DNA of 17,097 nt from positions 1 through 17,097 of the forward strand of contig JBGPIK010000107.1 in the NCBI GenBank assembly GCA_041484845.1, in the 5' to 3' direction. The first letter of the stretch is position 1; each line of letters begins with the position of its first letter. Below, one piece after another: positions 1 to 7,347 of this stretch. The stretch is from JBGPIK01 sp041484845. Its GTDB lineage: Bacteria > Desulfobacterota > Binatia > UBA9968. Position numbers and translations under genes: made by a program. Under the pieces are notes generated by a model, which did not search any database, had not been told where the DNA came from, and was given only the letters and a program-made list of their open reading frames with translations.

Positions 1-654
1 CATTTCATCATTGGAGGGAAGAACTACAAGAGCTACGAGGATCTTCGCGGCGCATCTCTCGGCGCGTCTTCGTTGACGGGGGGAACCGTTACCGCTCTGA
101 AGCAAGTGCTCAAGGCCAAAGGGCTAGAATACCCTCGCGACTATAACATCCTTGTCATAGCAGGGGGATCTTCGGCGAATCTGGCGGCGTTGTCCTCCGG
201 GCAGATCGCGGCCACAACGGTCGCCGTCCCATTGAACTTTGTCGCGGAGGAAGCCGGATTCAACGTGATCGGCAGACTTGTAGATGTAATTCCCCACTAC
301 GAGCAAACCGCAATGGCGGCAAAGCGCTCCTGGGCGGAGAAGAACAGGCCTCTCGTGGTTCGCTTCATGAAAGCCATGGTCCAAGCGCATCGTTGGCTCT
401 ATGCGAACCAAGAGGCTGCCATAGATTTCTTGGTCAAGGAAATGAAGCTGAAACCGACCTACGCAAGAAAAGGCTGGGAATACTACACGGAAAATCACAT
501 CTGGCATCCGGACGGGGACGTGACCCTGGAGGGACTGAAATACAACCTTCAAATCTATGCAGAACAAACCCAGAGCAAGGCGCCGCTCACGCTGGCAAAG
601 TACGTGGATCAAAGTTATCTGAAGGAGGCGTTGAAACAATTGGCCGCGAAATAA
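1..654 (+). CDS. ABC transporter substrate-binding protein (TauA/SsuA/NMT1-like), 3' part
   Basis: The frame is open from the first base to a TAA at 652-654, so the gene starts left of the window and 217 C-terminal codons are visible. The fold looks like the periplasmic binding proteins of nitrate/sulfonate/taurine-type ABC importers (NMT1/THI5-like). Near the start it reads YEDLRGASLGASSLTGGT, the usual hinge-side ligand loop, followed by ALKQVLKAKGLEYPRDYN and IAGGSSANLAALSSGQIAA, where these proteins check the second domain. It would bind a small organic ligand in the periplasm and hand it to a permease. The ligand cannot be told, and the permease and ATPase genes are not in the window. 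The signal peptide would lie upstream. It converges on the minus-strand remnants and is unrelated to the defence operon. The family call is from motifs seen; the substrate is unknown. Confidence 0.85.
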   Translation, partial: HFIIGGKNYKSYEDLRGASLGASSLTGGTVTALKQVLKAKGLEYPRDYNILVIAGGSSANLAALSSGQIAATTVAVPLNFVAEEAGFNVIGRLVDVIPHYEQTAMAAKRSWAEKNRPLVVRFMKAMVQAHRWLYANQEAAIDFLVKEMKLKPTYARKGWEYYTENHIWHPDGDVTLEGLKYNLQIYAEQTQSKAPLTLAKYVDQSYLKEALKQLAAK

Positions 655-684
655 AAATATTCAACGCTTGCATGCGCGGATCGG

Positions 685-750
685 TCACCCCGTAACCACC
701 TCAGTCACCTTCTGTATCTTCTTTCCATCGCTTAGCGTGTAGATCACCGT
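685..750 (-). pseudogene. Tail fragment A with the YTLSDGKK motif
   Basis: Read on the minus strand, this stretch encodes YTLSDGKKIQKVTEVVTG followed at once by a TGA. The same motif recurs at 1300-1360. The two DNA copies differ at 11 of 59 aligned bases, and 10 of those 11 fall on third codon positions of this frame, so it was once a selected protein end. Only the last 20 or so codons remain here. Upstream it is joined to a PIN-domain remnant in another frame. I do not recognise the parent family. Confidence 0.55.
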
Positions 751-910
751 GCAGAAGATTGATTTGATTATACGCCTTCATCTTGTCAAGGCGCACAATG
801 TGCCGGAAACTCCAAGAAACAATCGCATCAGCCCGCGCAATAGTCGCCGCGGCCACATGAGCAGCATCATTCACCGCCACAATCCGGACCGAGGTAACTC
901 GATCCTCGAG
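701..910 (-). pseudogene. PIN-domain (VapC-like) C-terminal remnant
   Basis: Translating the minus strand from about 910 gives a typical PIN-domain second half: VRIVAVNDAAHVAAATIARA, then DAIVSWSFRHIVRLDKMKAY, then NQINLLHG. The Asp/His-containing helix and the W-F-H-I-V strand match the C-terminal region of VapC-like ribonuclease toxins. The frame opens just after a TAG at about 911-916 and has no start codon and no N-terminal acidic residue. After NLLHG the sequence changes into tail fragment A and the PIN frame ends at TGA 703-701. It is a dead fragment of a toxin gene. No partner antitoxin is visible. The family is read from sequence; loss of function is inferred from the missing half. 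Confidence 0.6.
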
Positions 911-970
911 TAACTATCTTCGATTGCCATTTCTTCTCCGCAAAATTCGACTTTCGAAAGTTGGTTACAA

Positions 971-1297
971 TCACTCCCCATCCCCCACAAGTATAAACGG
1001 CGCCCAGAAGTAAGGATGAGCAGTGGAGACGGCGAGCGAGCTTGGAGCAGGGAGCACGGAGCTAGGAGTTTCTCCCAACCTCCCCACGCCCCCAATGCCT
1101 CTCCGGGCGAGCAAATCACTGCTTGCCTGGCCTCGTATCAACTCCAACTGCGCTTGCCTCAGCGCTTCTACCTCGGTCATGGTTTTTAGATTCTTGTAAA
1201 AACTCGCCATCAGTTGCGCCGTGCTGCTGTCTTCGACATTCCACAGACTTGCTACCACCGACGGGGTTCCCGCGTAGATGAAAGCTCTTGTTAAACC
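971..1297 (-). pseudogene. CHAT-domain protease tail, copy 1 (N-terminally truncated)
   Basis: From about 1297 the minus strand reads GLTRAFIYAGTPSVVASLW and continues to HPYFWAPFILVGDGE and a stop at 973-971, the C-terminal third of a CHAT (caspase-like, HetF/TPR-associated) domain. The His and Cys catalytic segments are absent. The frame stays open upstream to about 1495, but that part is an out-of-frame reading of tail fragment B and is not CHAT. The last 60 bases are nearly identical (4 mismatches by eye) to the CHAT tail at 2392-2838, so the two are a diverged duplication. It is a remnant left by recombination and cannot be an active protease. Confidence 0.65.
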
Positions 1298-1485
1298 ACT
1301 GACCCCATTCCCGTCACTACATCCGTCACCTTCTGAATTTTCTTCCCGTCGCTCAGTGTGTAGGTCACCGAATTCCCCTTCACGATGCCGCCGACGCCGC
1401 GCTGTAGGACGGCGATCCGCTCTTTGATTTCCTGTGAAGCACGCTCCTGGCCCCGGTCGGCGGCGGTTTGCATCTTCGCCAGCAA
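1291..1485 (-). pseudogene. Tail fragment B with the YTLSDGKK motif (possible small ORF)
   Basis: A 64-codon frame from a TTG at 1485 contains an Ala/Gln/Glu-rich helical part (AADRGQERASQEIKERIAVL), then RGVGGIVKGNSV, then YTLSDGKKIQKVTDVVTG and a short tail MGSVV. The frame remains open upstream of the TTG without an ATG and I see no ribosome-binding site, so it is probably the 3' part of a longer lost gene. At about 1297 it is fused to CHAT tail copy 1 in a different frame, which supplies its stop. Its motif matches tail fragment A (685-750), with differences mostly at third codon positions. The family is not recognised. It could still be a short expressed protein, but I think decay more likely. 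Confidence 0.45.
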
Positions 1486-1533
1486 GCTGTGGCAATTTGC
1501 AAACTTAGCGACGCAAAATATTCGCCGAAAGTT

Positions 1534-1803
1534 TCAAGCTGCTTTTTGAACAGTTGCTTTAACGATGCGGGACCGTACCGGCGCAAGTTTTTCGATACAA
1601 ACAAAAACAACCGGCTGCTGCGCGCTTTGCATTCGCTTGGCAAGTTGACGGCTCCAGGTATTGAACGCGCCATTCCCCTCAATCTGTAGAGCAACTTTCG
1701 CTCCCTGGGGAACATGCTTCTGCGCCCAAGCGGGGTGCTCGAAGACGTACCGGTCAAACTCAGCTCCCATCTCAGCGTTCAATTTTTGGAAGTTTCTCCG
1801 CAT
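1534..1803 (-). CDS. DUF5647-like small protein, copy 2
   Basis: An 89-aa protein with ATG at 1803 and a purine-rich stretch (ACGGAAG) just upstream. It starts 9 nt after the stop of the preceding DUF5647-like gene and is clearly its diverged paralogue. Shared features are an aromatic/acidic N-terminal helix (FDRYVFEHP), a lysine-proline turn (KHVPQGAKVAL), and a C-terminal QPVVFVCIEKLAP strand followed by SR and a short basic end. DUF5647-type proteins are small, uncharacterised and often sit beside other toxin-antitoxin-sized genes. No catalytic residues are evident. The two copies may be partners or immunity variants; the sequence does not say. Family assignment is by remembered pattern, not by search. 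Confidence 0.65.
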   Translation of the reverse strand: MRRNFQKLNAEMGAEFDRYVFEHPAWAQKHVPQGAKVALQIEGNGAFNTWSRQLAKRMQSAQQPVVFVCIEKLAPVRSRIVKATVQKAA

Positions 1804-1812
1804 GTCTTCCGT

Positions 1813-2085
1813 TTAAGCTACACGTTCAATCTTCGTTCCTACCAGCCGGGACGGGCGGTCAGGGGCTAGCTCTTTTATCCGCACATAAATCACCGGTTGT
1901 CCCTTTTCTCGCTGCCGCTTAGAATTCTTCAGATTAAAACGCGTCAGTTTTTCATCATAATCCGGCAGCAAGACAACCTGCGCATTCTTTGGTATCTTTT
2001 TTTCCATCTCAGGATGGGTCAGAAGATAACGCATAAACTCAAAACTTAGCTCCAAATTTCTTTCTATCAGTTCGTTTTCTTGCAT
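1813..2085 (-). CDS. DUF5647-like small protein, copy 1
   Basis: A 90-aa protein with ATG at 2085, 4 nt after the stop of the DUF7718-like gene, with AAAGGA as a reasonable Shine-Dalgarno sequence inside the end of that gene. The sequence follows the DUF5647 pattern closely: ERNLELSFEFMRYLLTHPE, then KKIPKNAQVVLLPDYDEKL, a Lys/Arg/Gln-rich helix, and GQPVIYVRIKELAP with a terminal SRLVG. It is of normal length and has no frameshift. It is probably translated together with the DUF7718-like gene. The function of the family is unknown to me. The pairing suggests a two-gene toxin-antitoxin-like unit, which is inference only. Confidence 0.75.
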   Translation of the reverse strand: MQENELIERNLELSFEFMRYLLTHPEMEKKIPKNAQVVLLPDYDEKLTRFNLKNSKRQREKGQPVIYVRIKELAPDRPSRLVGTKIERVA

Positions 2086-2089
2086 AGTC

Positions 2090-2395
2090 TCATCCTTTCA
2101 AAAACCGCTCACGGTAAATGCTCCAGTTGGCTTTCAAGTCCGCTTCCGCAAATGTCAGGGCTTGATTGAAGTTCAAAACAAACAAAGGCGTCTTGATCGC
2201 CTTACCACGGCTATCGTATTGATCTCGGTGGCTAAATCCATGAGCCGTGTCATAACGCACCACAACCATCCATTTCCCCTTCCAGAAAGTTTCATATTGT
2301 ACCGTGAAGCTAATGATTTTTCCTCTACTTCGAATATGAATCTCCCGTAGACGGTCGTCCGGCCCTAGCCGAATCGTGAACTCGGTCTTTTTCAC
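2090..2395 (-). CDS. DUF7718-like small protein
   Basis: A 101-aa protein read from a GTG at 2395 that overlaps the stop of the upstream CHAT remnant by 4 nt (GTGA), so translation may be coupled to that frame. It starts KKTEFTIRLGPDDRLREIHI, followed by a beta-rich core with the telling segment WMVVVRYDTAHGFSHRDQYD, and ends in an acidic/aromatic helix (LTFAEADLKANWSIYRERF). The VRYDTAHGF and NW-YR-RF signatures match the uncharacterised family I remember as DUF7718, which tends to be followed by a DUF5647 gene, as it is here. No membrane segment or signal peptide. Function unknown; a member of a small two-gene module is the best description. Confidence 0.7.
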   Translation of the reverse strand: MKKTEFTIRLGPDDRLREIHIRSRGKIISFTVQYETFWKGKWMVVVRYDTAHGFSHRDQYDSRGKAIKTPLFVLNFNQALTFAEADLKANWSIYRERFLKG

Positions 2396-2838
2396 TTCCC
2401 ATCCCCCACCAGTATAAACGGCGCCCAGAAGTAAGGGTGAGAAGTGGAGACGGAGACGACGTCTTGTACCACGGTTTTGGCTTGTGGCACTTCTCCCAGC
2501 TTGCCGACTCCTCCCACTCCTCGCCTGGCGAGCAGATCACTGCGGGCTTCACCCCGAATCAGTTGCAGTTGCGCCTGCCTGAGTGCCTCCGCCTTCGTCA
2601 TCGTCTTTAGGTTTCGGTAAAAGTTGGACATCAGCATGGCCGTGCTGCTGTCGTCGATCTTCCATAAACTCGCTACCACGGACGGTGTCCCCGCATAGAT
2701 AAAGGCTCTCGTCAGACCAACAAATTCATCTCCTGTCGATAGCTTCCCAAGGCCGGTGTCACATCCGCTTAAGACCACGAGACTCGCCTTGAGATCCATC
2801 CCGAAAATCTCTCGGGATTCGGGTTCGGACCCGTCACT
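2392..2838 (-). pseudogene. CHAT-domain protease tail, copy 2 (N-terminally truncated)
   Basis: Minus-strand frame open from just after a TGA (2841-2839) to a TGA at 2394-2392, about 148 codons. It matches the second half of CHAT proteases: REIFGMDLKASLVVLSGCDT, which contains the catalytic-Cys motif SGCDTG, then GLTRAFIYAGTPSVVASLW, a helix with EALRQAQLQLIRG, and the end strand HPYFWAPFILVGDG. An ATG at 2799 lies inside the domain, just before the Cys strand. The His-containing first half and the usual N-terminal repeats are missing, so the catalytic dyad is incomplete. It begins about 55 nt behind brxL and ends overlapping the DUF7718-like gene. Most likely the remains of a full CHAT gene whose 5' part was lost when brxL arrived. 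A short expressed accessory protein cannot be excluded. Confidence 0.7.
2801..2821. repeat. 7-bp hairpin behind brxL
   Basis: ATCCCGA, seven unpaired bases, TCGGGAT: a perfect inverted repeat about 70-90 nt downstream of the brxL stop, inside the CHAT remnant. No T-run follows on the minus strand, so it is not a classical intrinsic terminator. It may stabilise the 3' end of the operon mRNA or be a small interspersed repeat. Coordinates are good to a base or two. Confidence 0.4.
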
Positions 2839-2892
2839 TCAGCTTGAGGTGTCATCGGTTGTTTCTTGCACCAGATTGCTCCCGGATCTTGC

Positions 2893-4944
2893 TCACTCCG
2901 CCAATCCTTTAATCAACGCATCCCGCGGATCGCTGTAATAAAAAAGCGTAACCTTCGTAAGTACATCATCCGGCAAATCGTTGAGCTGCTTCCTCGCGCT
3001 GATGGGCATGAGGACATGCGCGGCGCCTTTTTCTACGGCGATCTCGACTAATGTGGATGCGTTGAATACGGGTTCGATGGAACCACCGAGGTTCAGTCCT
3101 CCCACCACGACCATTCCACCTTTCAAGCTCTTTTCGAGCAGGGCGGAGCAAAGTGCCAACAGCGAAGCAACGCCCAAGGCGGAACCGCTCTTGGCTGCGT
3201 CGAACGCGCGTAACTGGGCGGAAAATTCATGCGCTCGCGGATCGCGGTCGCCGACTAGGCTTTTCGCTCGGGTGTACAGGTTCTGCTCAGCGCAGCGGAC
3301 GCTTTCTCTGAATGGAGGAGGCGTCGGCTGATTCAGGATCTTCACGCCAGATCCCGGACCTTGCGTCACGTCGATTCGATAAAGGCCGGGGTTTTCGTCG
3401 GCTGTCCCTGATGATATGGCCCAGACTTGACCTGGGGGTAGCGGGTCGGTGCCGATGCTGTCTTCGCTGTATAGCTCCGGCGTGGACACGAACTTCTCTA
3501 CATCGCCGTCACCCAGTTGGTAGCTGAAATGTGTGTTTCTAAATTCTACCGAGCCAATACGTTTCTGTTGCTCTTTGACCCGGCGCCGGCATTCGAGCCC
3601 TAAACGAACGGCCCACTCCAAGGCCTCGTCCTGTATCACGGAGTCGGGGTTCGGATATAGAAGCTTCAGCAGGCCACTTACGGTTTTCTGAACTGCGGTG
3701 ACATCGCGTCCGCTCAGCGCGCCGCCGTATTGCACCCGCCCTTGCACCTGTGACGCGCGCGGCTGGACACGTAGCTGATTCCAGCACTCGGATAGAAAGT
3801 CACTGACAAGACCGAAATGATCGGTCAACAGTTCTCGGCTGACTTTGGGAATATCCCACCCTGGCAGATAAGCATGGATGCGGTCCATGAAAGCAGTATC
3901 GTTGCGCATATCAGGCGGCAGGGGTCCAAAGAGATGACCGACGCGTTGCTGATGCTCCACGTCGACATCGAAGTTTCCGACCATCACGATACTACCGTCA
4001 GCGCGGATGCTCTCTTTGCCTCGGCTAAACTCCCCAGATTCCATGTAACCTTTCATGATATTGACACCGTCTTTTTGATCGAAGGAGACGCCGGAGATTT
4101 CATCGAAACAAACAACATCGTACTGGCAGACTAATCCACGTTGTCCACTGCTGTTGTTAACGAACATGCGCGCGACCGTCGCCTTACCGCCGGAAACTAA
4201 GTGAGCATAAGGCGATACCTGCTGGAACAAATGACTCTTGCCCGTTCCTCTCGGACCAAGCTCGACCACGTTATAGTTCCGCTCTACGAATGGAACCATC
4301 CGCAAAAGCAACGCAGCCTGCGCCCGCTCGTTAAGCTTATCGGGCTCCATGCCGACGCTGCGCAGCAAAAACTTTTTCCACTCGTCCAGGCTGAATAACT
4401 CGCGTCCCCGGTAAAGCGCGGTTAAAACATCGCGCTTCGATATTTGTATTTCCCTCAACGTGTCGATGCCGAAGGGACGGCCGGAATGCTCTTCGACAAT
4501 TGTCGGATCGTAGGTGAGATCTAGTTCGGCGTAGAATCCTCCCGTCAGCATGCGCTCGTTAGAATGCACGAGGTTCTCATCGATTCTTACGTCCTTTAAC
4601 TGCAGGCTCGGCAACTGTGAGATGAAAGAACCGGTGTCGGCATCGAGGCGCGCGGTAATGATATCGATAACTTTGACGCGGCCTTGTTTTTGCGCCCGCG
4701 CCTTAAAGAGCTCTTGTTCACCGGCCCGCACTGTTTTCTCGGCGAGCTGCCGCTCAACGATCTTCAGCCCCTCCTGGATTTCTTCTTCATCGACTGTGGC
4801 GCAGTAGCGCCCGAGGAGAAATTCCGCAACGTAGGTGGGTACGGGGTATTGCCCCTTGAAGCGGCGAATGAGGTCCTTGCGCACGACGAAGCCTTCATAG
4901 GCCTTCGCCGCGATTTTATCCAGCGCGTCCAGTTCCAAACTCAT
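2893..4944 (-). CDS. brxL: BREX system Lon-like AAA+ protein BrxL
   Basis: A 683-aa protein, the normal length for BrxL. The start is ATG 4944, overlapping the pglZ stop by 4 nt (ATGA). The N-terminal half is helical. A Walker A GPRGTGKS lies at residues 230-237 and a Walker B VVCFDEIS at 277-284, with sensor-like MVGNFDVD near 321-328. Residues from about 500 form a Lon-protease-like domain. There a Ser (KSGSALG, S588) lies near the place of the Lon nucleophile, but where Lon has its catalytic Lys I read Ser/Thr (NAST, 628-631). Peptidase activity is therefore doubtful. Published work on BrxL describes a DNA-binding AAA+ ring resembling MCM helicases, needed for phage restriction but not for methylation. 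It is the last gene of the operon and marks the system as BREX type 1. Confidence 0.95.
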   Translation of the reverse strand: MSLELDALDKIAAKAYEGFVVRKDLIRRFKGQYPVPTYVAEFLLGRYCATVDEEEIQEGLKIVERQLAEKTVRAGEQELFKARAQKQGRVKVIDIITARLDADTGSFISQLPSLQLKDVRIDENLVHSNERMLTGGFYAELDLTYDPTIVEEHSGRPFGIDTLREIQISKRDVLTALYRGRELFSLDEWKKFLLRSVGMEPDKLNERAQAALLLRMVPFVERNYNVVELGPRGTGKSHLFQQVSPYAHLVSGGKATVARMFVNNSSGQRGLVCQYDVVCFDEISGVSFDQKDGVNIMKGYMESGEFSRGKESIRADGSIVMVGNFDVDVEHQQRVGHLFGPLPPDMRNDTAFMDRIHAYLPGWDIPKVSRELLTDHFGLVSDFLSECWNQLRVQPRASQVQGRVQYGGALSGRDVTAVQKTVSGLLKLLYPNPDSVIQDEALEWAVRLGLECRRRVKEQQKRIGSVEFRNTHFSYQLGDGDVEKFVSTPELYSEDSIGTDPLPPGQVWAISSGTADENPGLYRIDVTQGPGSGVKILNQPTPPPFRESVRCAEQNLYTRAKSLVGDRDPRAHEFSAQLRAFDAAKSGSALGVASLLALCSALLEKSLKGGMVVVGGLNLGGSIEPVFNASTLVEIAVEKGAAHVLMPISARKQLNDLPDDVLTKVTLFYYSDPRDALIKGLAE

Positions 4945-7346
4945 GCGCTTCCTCCGATCGTGGTAGTTTGCGAGTCGAGTACGGTTGCCTCATCGTTAGA
5001 AAGCAACACAACATACGCAGCCGTCCCCTCGTCATCGGGACTCGCCACTGCTAACGATACCGTCCCGTCCTCGCTAACTTCTTTCGGCATCCCGCCATCC
5101 ACCTTTGATTTGGCTTCGGCCACTCGTCCCCGCAGGTCCACTTTGAGTCCTGGAACCGCTCTGTCGATGGTCACGCGACAACGCAAGCCAACCCATTTAA
5201 CATCGGCAATTTTTGCGATCTCGACCGCACCAACTGCCGCTCTCACGAGGATTCGCGGAACCACTAGTTCTTGCAGTGAAATCCCGCCGTGATCGTACTC
5301 TTTGCCGGCTTTGAAACAGCCAATCCCCGGCGGGGACGCGATCGTTATCGCGGGGTTCCAATGCCAACCGACAACCGGAAGATCCGTCGTAGACGTATCC
5401 TTCATGGCGGCACACCGGCCCCAACGACTGTCGACTAGAAATTTCGGCAATTCTATTTTCGGAAAACCACCTGGCATCAGCAACCAGCCGTGATCGGTTA
5501 CCACAAGAACTTCTTTCCACCCCGCAAAAATTAAGCCGCGCACTCGCACCACAAGATCTTTAACTTCTTGATCGACAATCTTTGCCAGCTTCCAACCCAC
5601 GTCATGGCCGCGCTTGTCGAGGGTGCCGGCCTCCGTCCAAGCCTTGCCTGTCGGATCGCCCGTCGCCAATCCTTCCAGAAACTGAATTCCGATTCCGTCT
5701 AGCAACGACTTAAATCGATCATGCGTTAGTCGTTGACCAGTGGCAGCAATCGTTGTGGTAAATTCATCGGCAGCCTCGCCGCCTTTCAGCAGAGCTGCCA
5801 CCGGTGAAACAAAAGGCTTCGCTGTCGCAGTCACCGCCGGGAAAGGCGCCCAATCCCAGGCCACGTTTACATCCAAATCGCCCGATTGCAGCGATTCAAC
5901 CAGCAATTGTGCCACGTCGTAACGTAGGCCATCGGCAAAAATAATTATGCGGCCCTCGGTCGCTTCGACCGCGCCCAGCCGCGGGTTCATGCCAGCTGGA
6001 TTACTTTTCTTGAGGCTTTGCAAATTTCGTGCGGACTGATCGAGCCAGTTTGAGTAAAGCGCCTGAACCGACAATTTTATCGGCTCTTCGTGTTCGACGG
6101 ACTTGCAGCAGTCGAGCGCTTTCAGGACAAGCGAGTCAACTTTCCATCCGGTCGTCGCGTAAAGGTCTCCCAGTTTGTTCAAGGACCCAGCCGCCAGGGG
6201 TATGTCTACGAGAGTCGCCAGCTCATTCAGATACTCCAGCGCCACGGCAAACTGAGAGCGGCCAATTTCCCGCCACACCCATTTGCGTTGGTGGCCGTAT
6301 TTTCCCTCTAGCTCTTTGACCCGTGGCGCGGCTTGGTCGAGTCTGAGCTGGCCAAGTGTTTTTAAAACGTCGGCGATCTCGGATTCCAGTTTGTCATTAA
6401 TCGTGGGCCAAGATTCAGAGTCCGAGCCCAGCTCTAATTGCTTGGGCGGATCGATTCGTTCGAGAAAACTTACTACGCCAAGATACCGCTGAGGCGCTTC
6501 CGTGAAACGTATCCAGACCTTTGCCCACTCTCCCTTTCGTTCACCCAATAGCTTCGCTGCCGCTAATTCCCCGTCCTTGTCCGGATTGAACTTGTAATCC
6601 GCTTCGCACCGCTCGCAGAACGCCTTCCATTCTGCCTTCGATCTCGCCTGTTTTTCTTTTTTTGAGTCATTCAGCCAACGCAAGATGCGACTCGGCGGAT
6701 CAGGTTCCAACAGTTGGTTGAATAAATCGGAATCGAGCTTTTCCTTACGAAGATCAGCGACTTTTTCTTTTAAGAGCTGCGGCAATGCCCGTAGAAGCGC
6801 ATTGCTAGTCGCCGCATCTTTGGCGACATCCAAACCTAGACCTCCGTGATCCGAACTCAAAAAGGCCAATGGCGTCCAATCCTTCCCGTTGGGATGCGCC
6901 CAGATCACTCCGCGAAACTGATATTCAACCAAGGGCTGCAACTCCGGCGGACAGTCCTCCACTTCGCGTAGCTTCTGCTTGCTCACTCCAGGCAGGTAGA
7001 AGATCGGCACGTCGTCCTTCGACAGTTTCGTCTCCACTGCGCGCGACTCGACACATCTAAGCCACACGGCTGGCCCCGTACGACCTCTGGACGAGTAGGT
7101 TCCGTAGACGAACAGCTCCGGCACGATCGACTTCAAGTCGTCCAACACTTCTTCCCAAAGCCGGTCCGGATCAGTCCATAGGACGGCACATGGTTTTGCC
7201 TGGTCTCCAGGGGTGTACGAATCGGCAGTGCCTTTGATCCGCGCGATCATTTCCGAGCCCACAGTTGCTTCACCATCTTCGACACGATATGGCGAGACCC
7301 GAGTCGAGCGAGTAGGCGAAGAAGATTTTTTCTTTCGCACTGCCAT
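4941..7346 (-). CDS. pglZ: BREX alkaline phosphatase-superfamily protein PglZ (type B-like)
   Basis: An 801-aa protein starting with ATG at 7346, one base after the pglX stop. The C-terminal half carries the alkaline-phosphatase-superfamily metal-site signatures of PglZ: IIIFADGLRYDVAQ (residues 467-480), VLVVTDHGWLLMPGG (613-627) and EYDHGGISLQELVVPRIL (683-700). The N-terminal half includes LWTDPDRLWEE near 56-66 and FYLPGVSKQKLRE near 116-128, which I associate with the PglZ type B branch rather than the E. coli type A form. That sub-type call is from memory. PglZ is essential for both BREX methylation and defence and has metal-dependent phosphodiesterase/nuclease activity in studied systems. 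A positively charged Lys/Ser-rich leader (residues 2-16) may be disordered. It overlaps brxL by 4 nt. Confidence 0.93.
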   Translation of the reverse strand: MAVRKKKSSSPTRSTRVSPYRVEDGEATVGSEMIARIKGTADSYTPGDQAKPCAVLWTDPDRLWEEVLDDLKSIVPELFVYGTYSSRGRTGPAVWLRCVESRAVETKLSKDDVPIFYLPGVSKQKLREVEDCPPELQPLVEYQFRGVIWAHPNGKDWTPLAFLSSDHGGLGLDVAKDAATSNALLRALPQLLKEKVADLRKEKLDSDLFNQLLEPDPPSRILRWLNDSKKEKQARSKAEWKAFCERCEADYKFNPDKDGELAAAKLLGERKGEWAKVWIRFTEAPQRYLGVVSFLERIDPPKQLELGSDSESWPTINDKLESEIADVLKTLGQLRLDQAAPRVKELEGKYGHQRKWVWREIGRSQFAVALEYLNELATLVDIPLAAGSLNKLGDLYATTGWKVDSLVLKALDCCKSVEHEEPIKLSVQALYSNWLDQSARNLQSLKKSNPAGMNPRLGAVEATEGRIIIFADGLRYDVAQLLVESLQSGDLDVNVAWDWAPFPAVTATAKPFVSPVAALLKGGEAADEFTTTIAATGQRLTHDRFKSLLDGIGIQFLEGLATGDPTGKAWTEAGTLDKRGHDVGWKLAKIVDQEVKDLVVRVRGLIFAGWKEVLVVTDHGWLLMPGGFPKIELPKFLVDSRWGRCAAMKDTSTTDLPVVGWHWNPAITIASPPGIGCFKAGKEYDHGGISLQELVVPRILVRAAVGAVEIAKIADVKWVGLRCRVTIDRAVPGLKVDLRGRVAEAKSKVDGGMPKEVSEDGTVSLAVASPDDEGTAAYVVLLSNDEATVLDSQTTTIGGSA

Positions 7347-7347
7347 T

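Noticed and set aside
1300..1495. N-terminal extension of CHAT copy 1 to 1495
   Set aside because: The extension is an out-of-frame reading of tail fragment B, whose own frame shows codon-level conservation with fragment A.
1380..1757. A 125-codon minus-strand frame overlapping the second DUF5647-like gene
   Set aside because: Basic Arg/Ser-rich translation in a shifted frame; the DUF5647 frame has the family pattern and a ribosome-binding site.
2801..2821. Intrinsic terminator of the BREX operon
   Set aside because: The stem is good but no T-run follows on the minus strand, and it lies within sequence that reads as CHAT protein.
4684..5292. A 202-codon plus-strand frame across the brxL/pglZ junction
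   Set aside because: Low-complexity Ser/Thr-rich translation antisense to two firmly identified genes; no ribosome-binding site or family signature.
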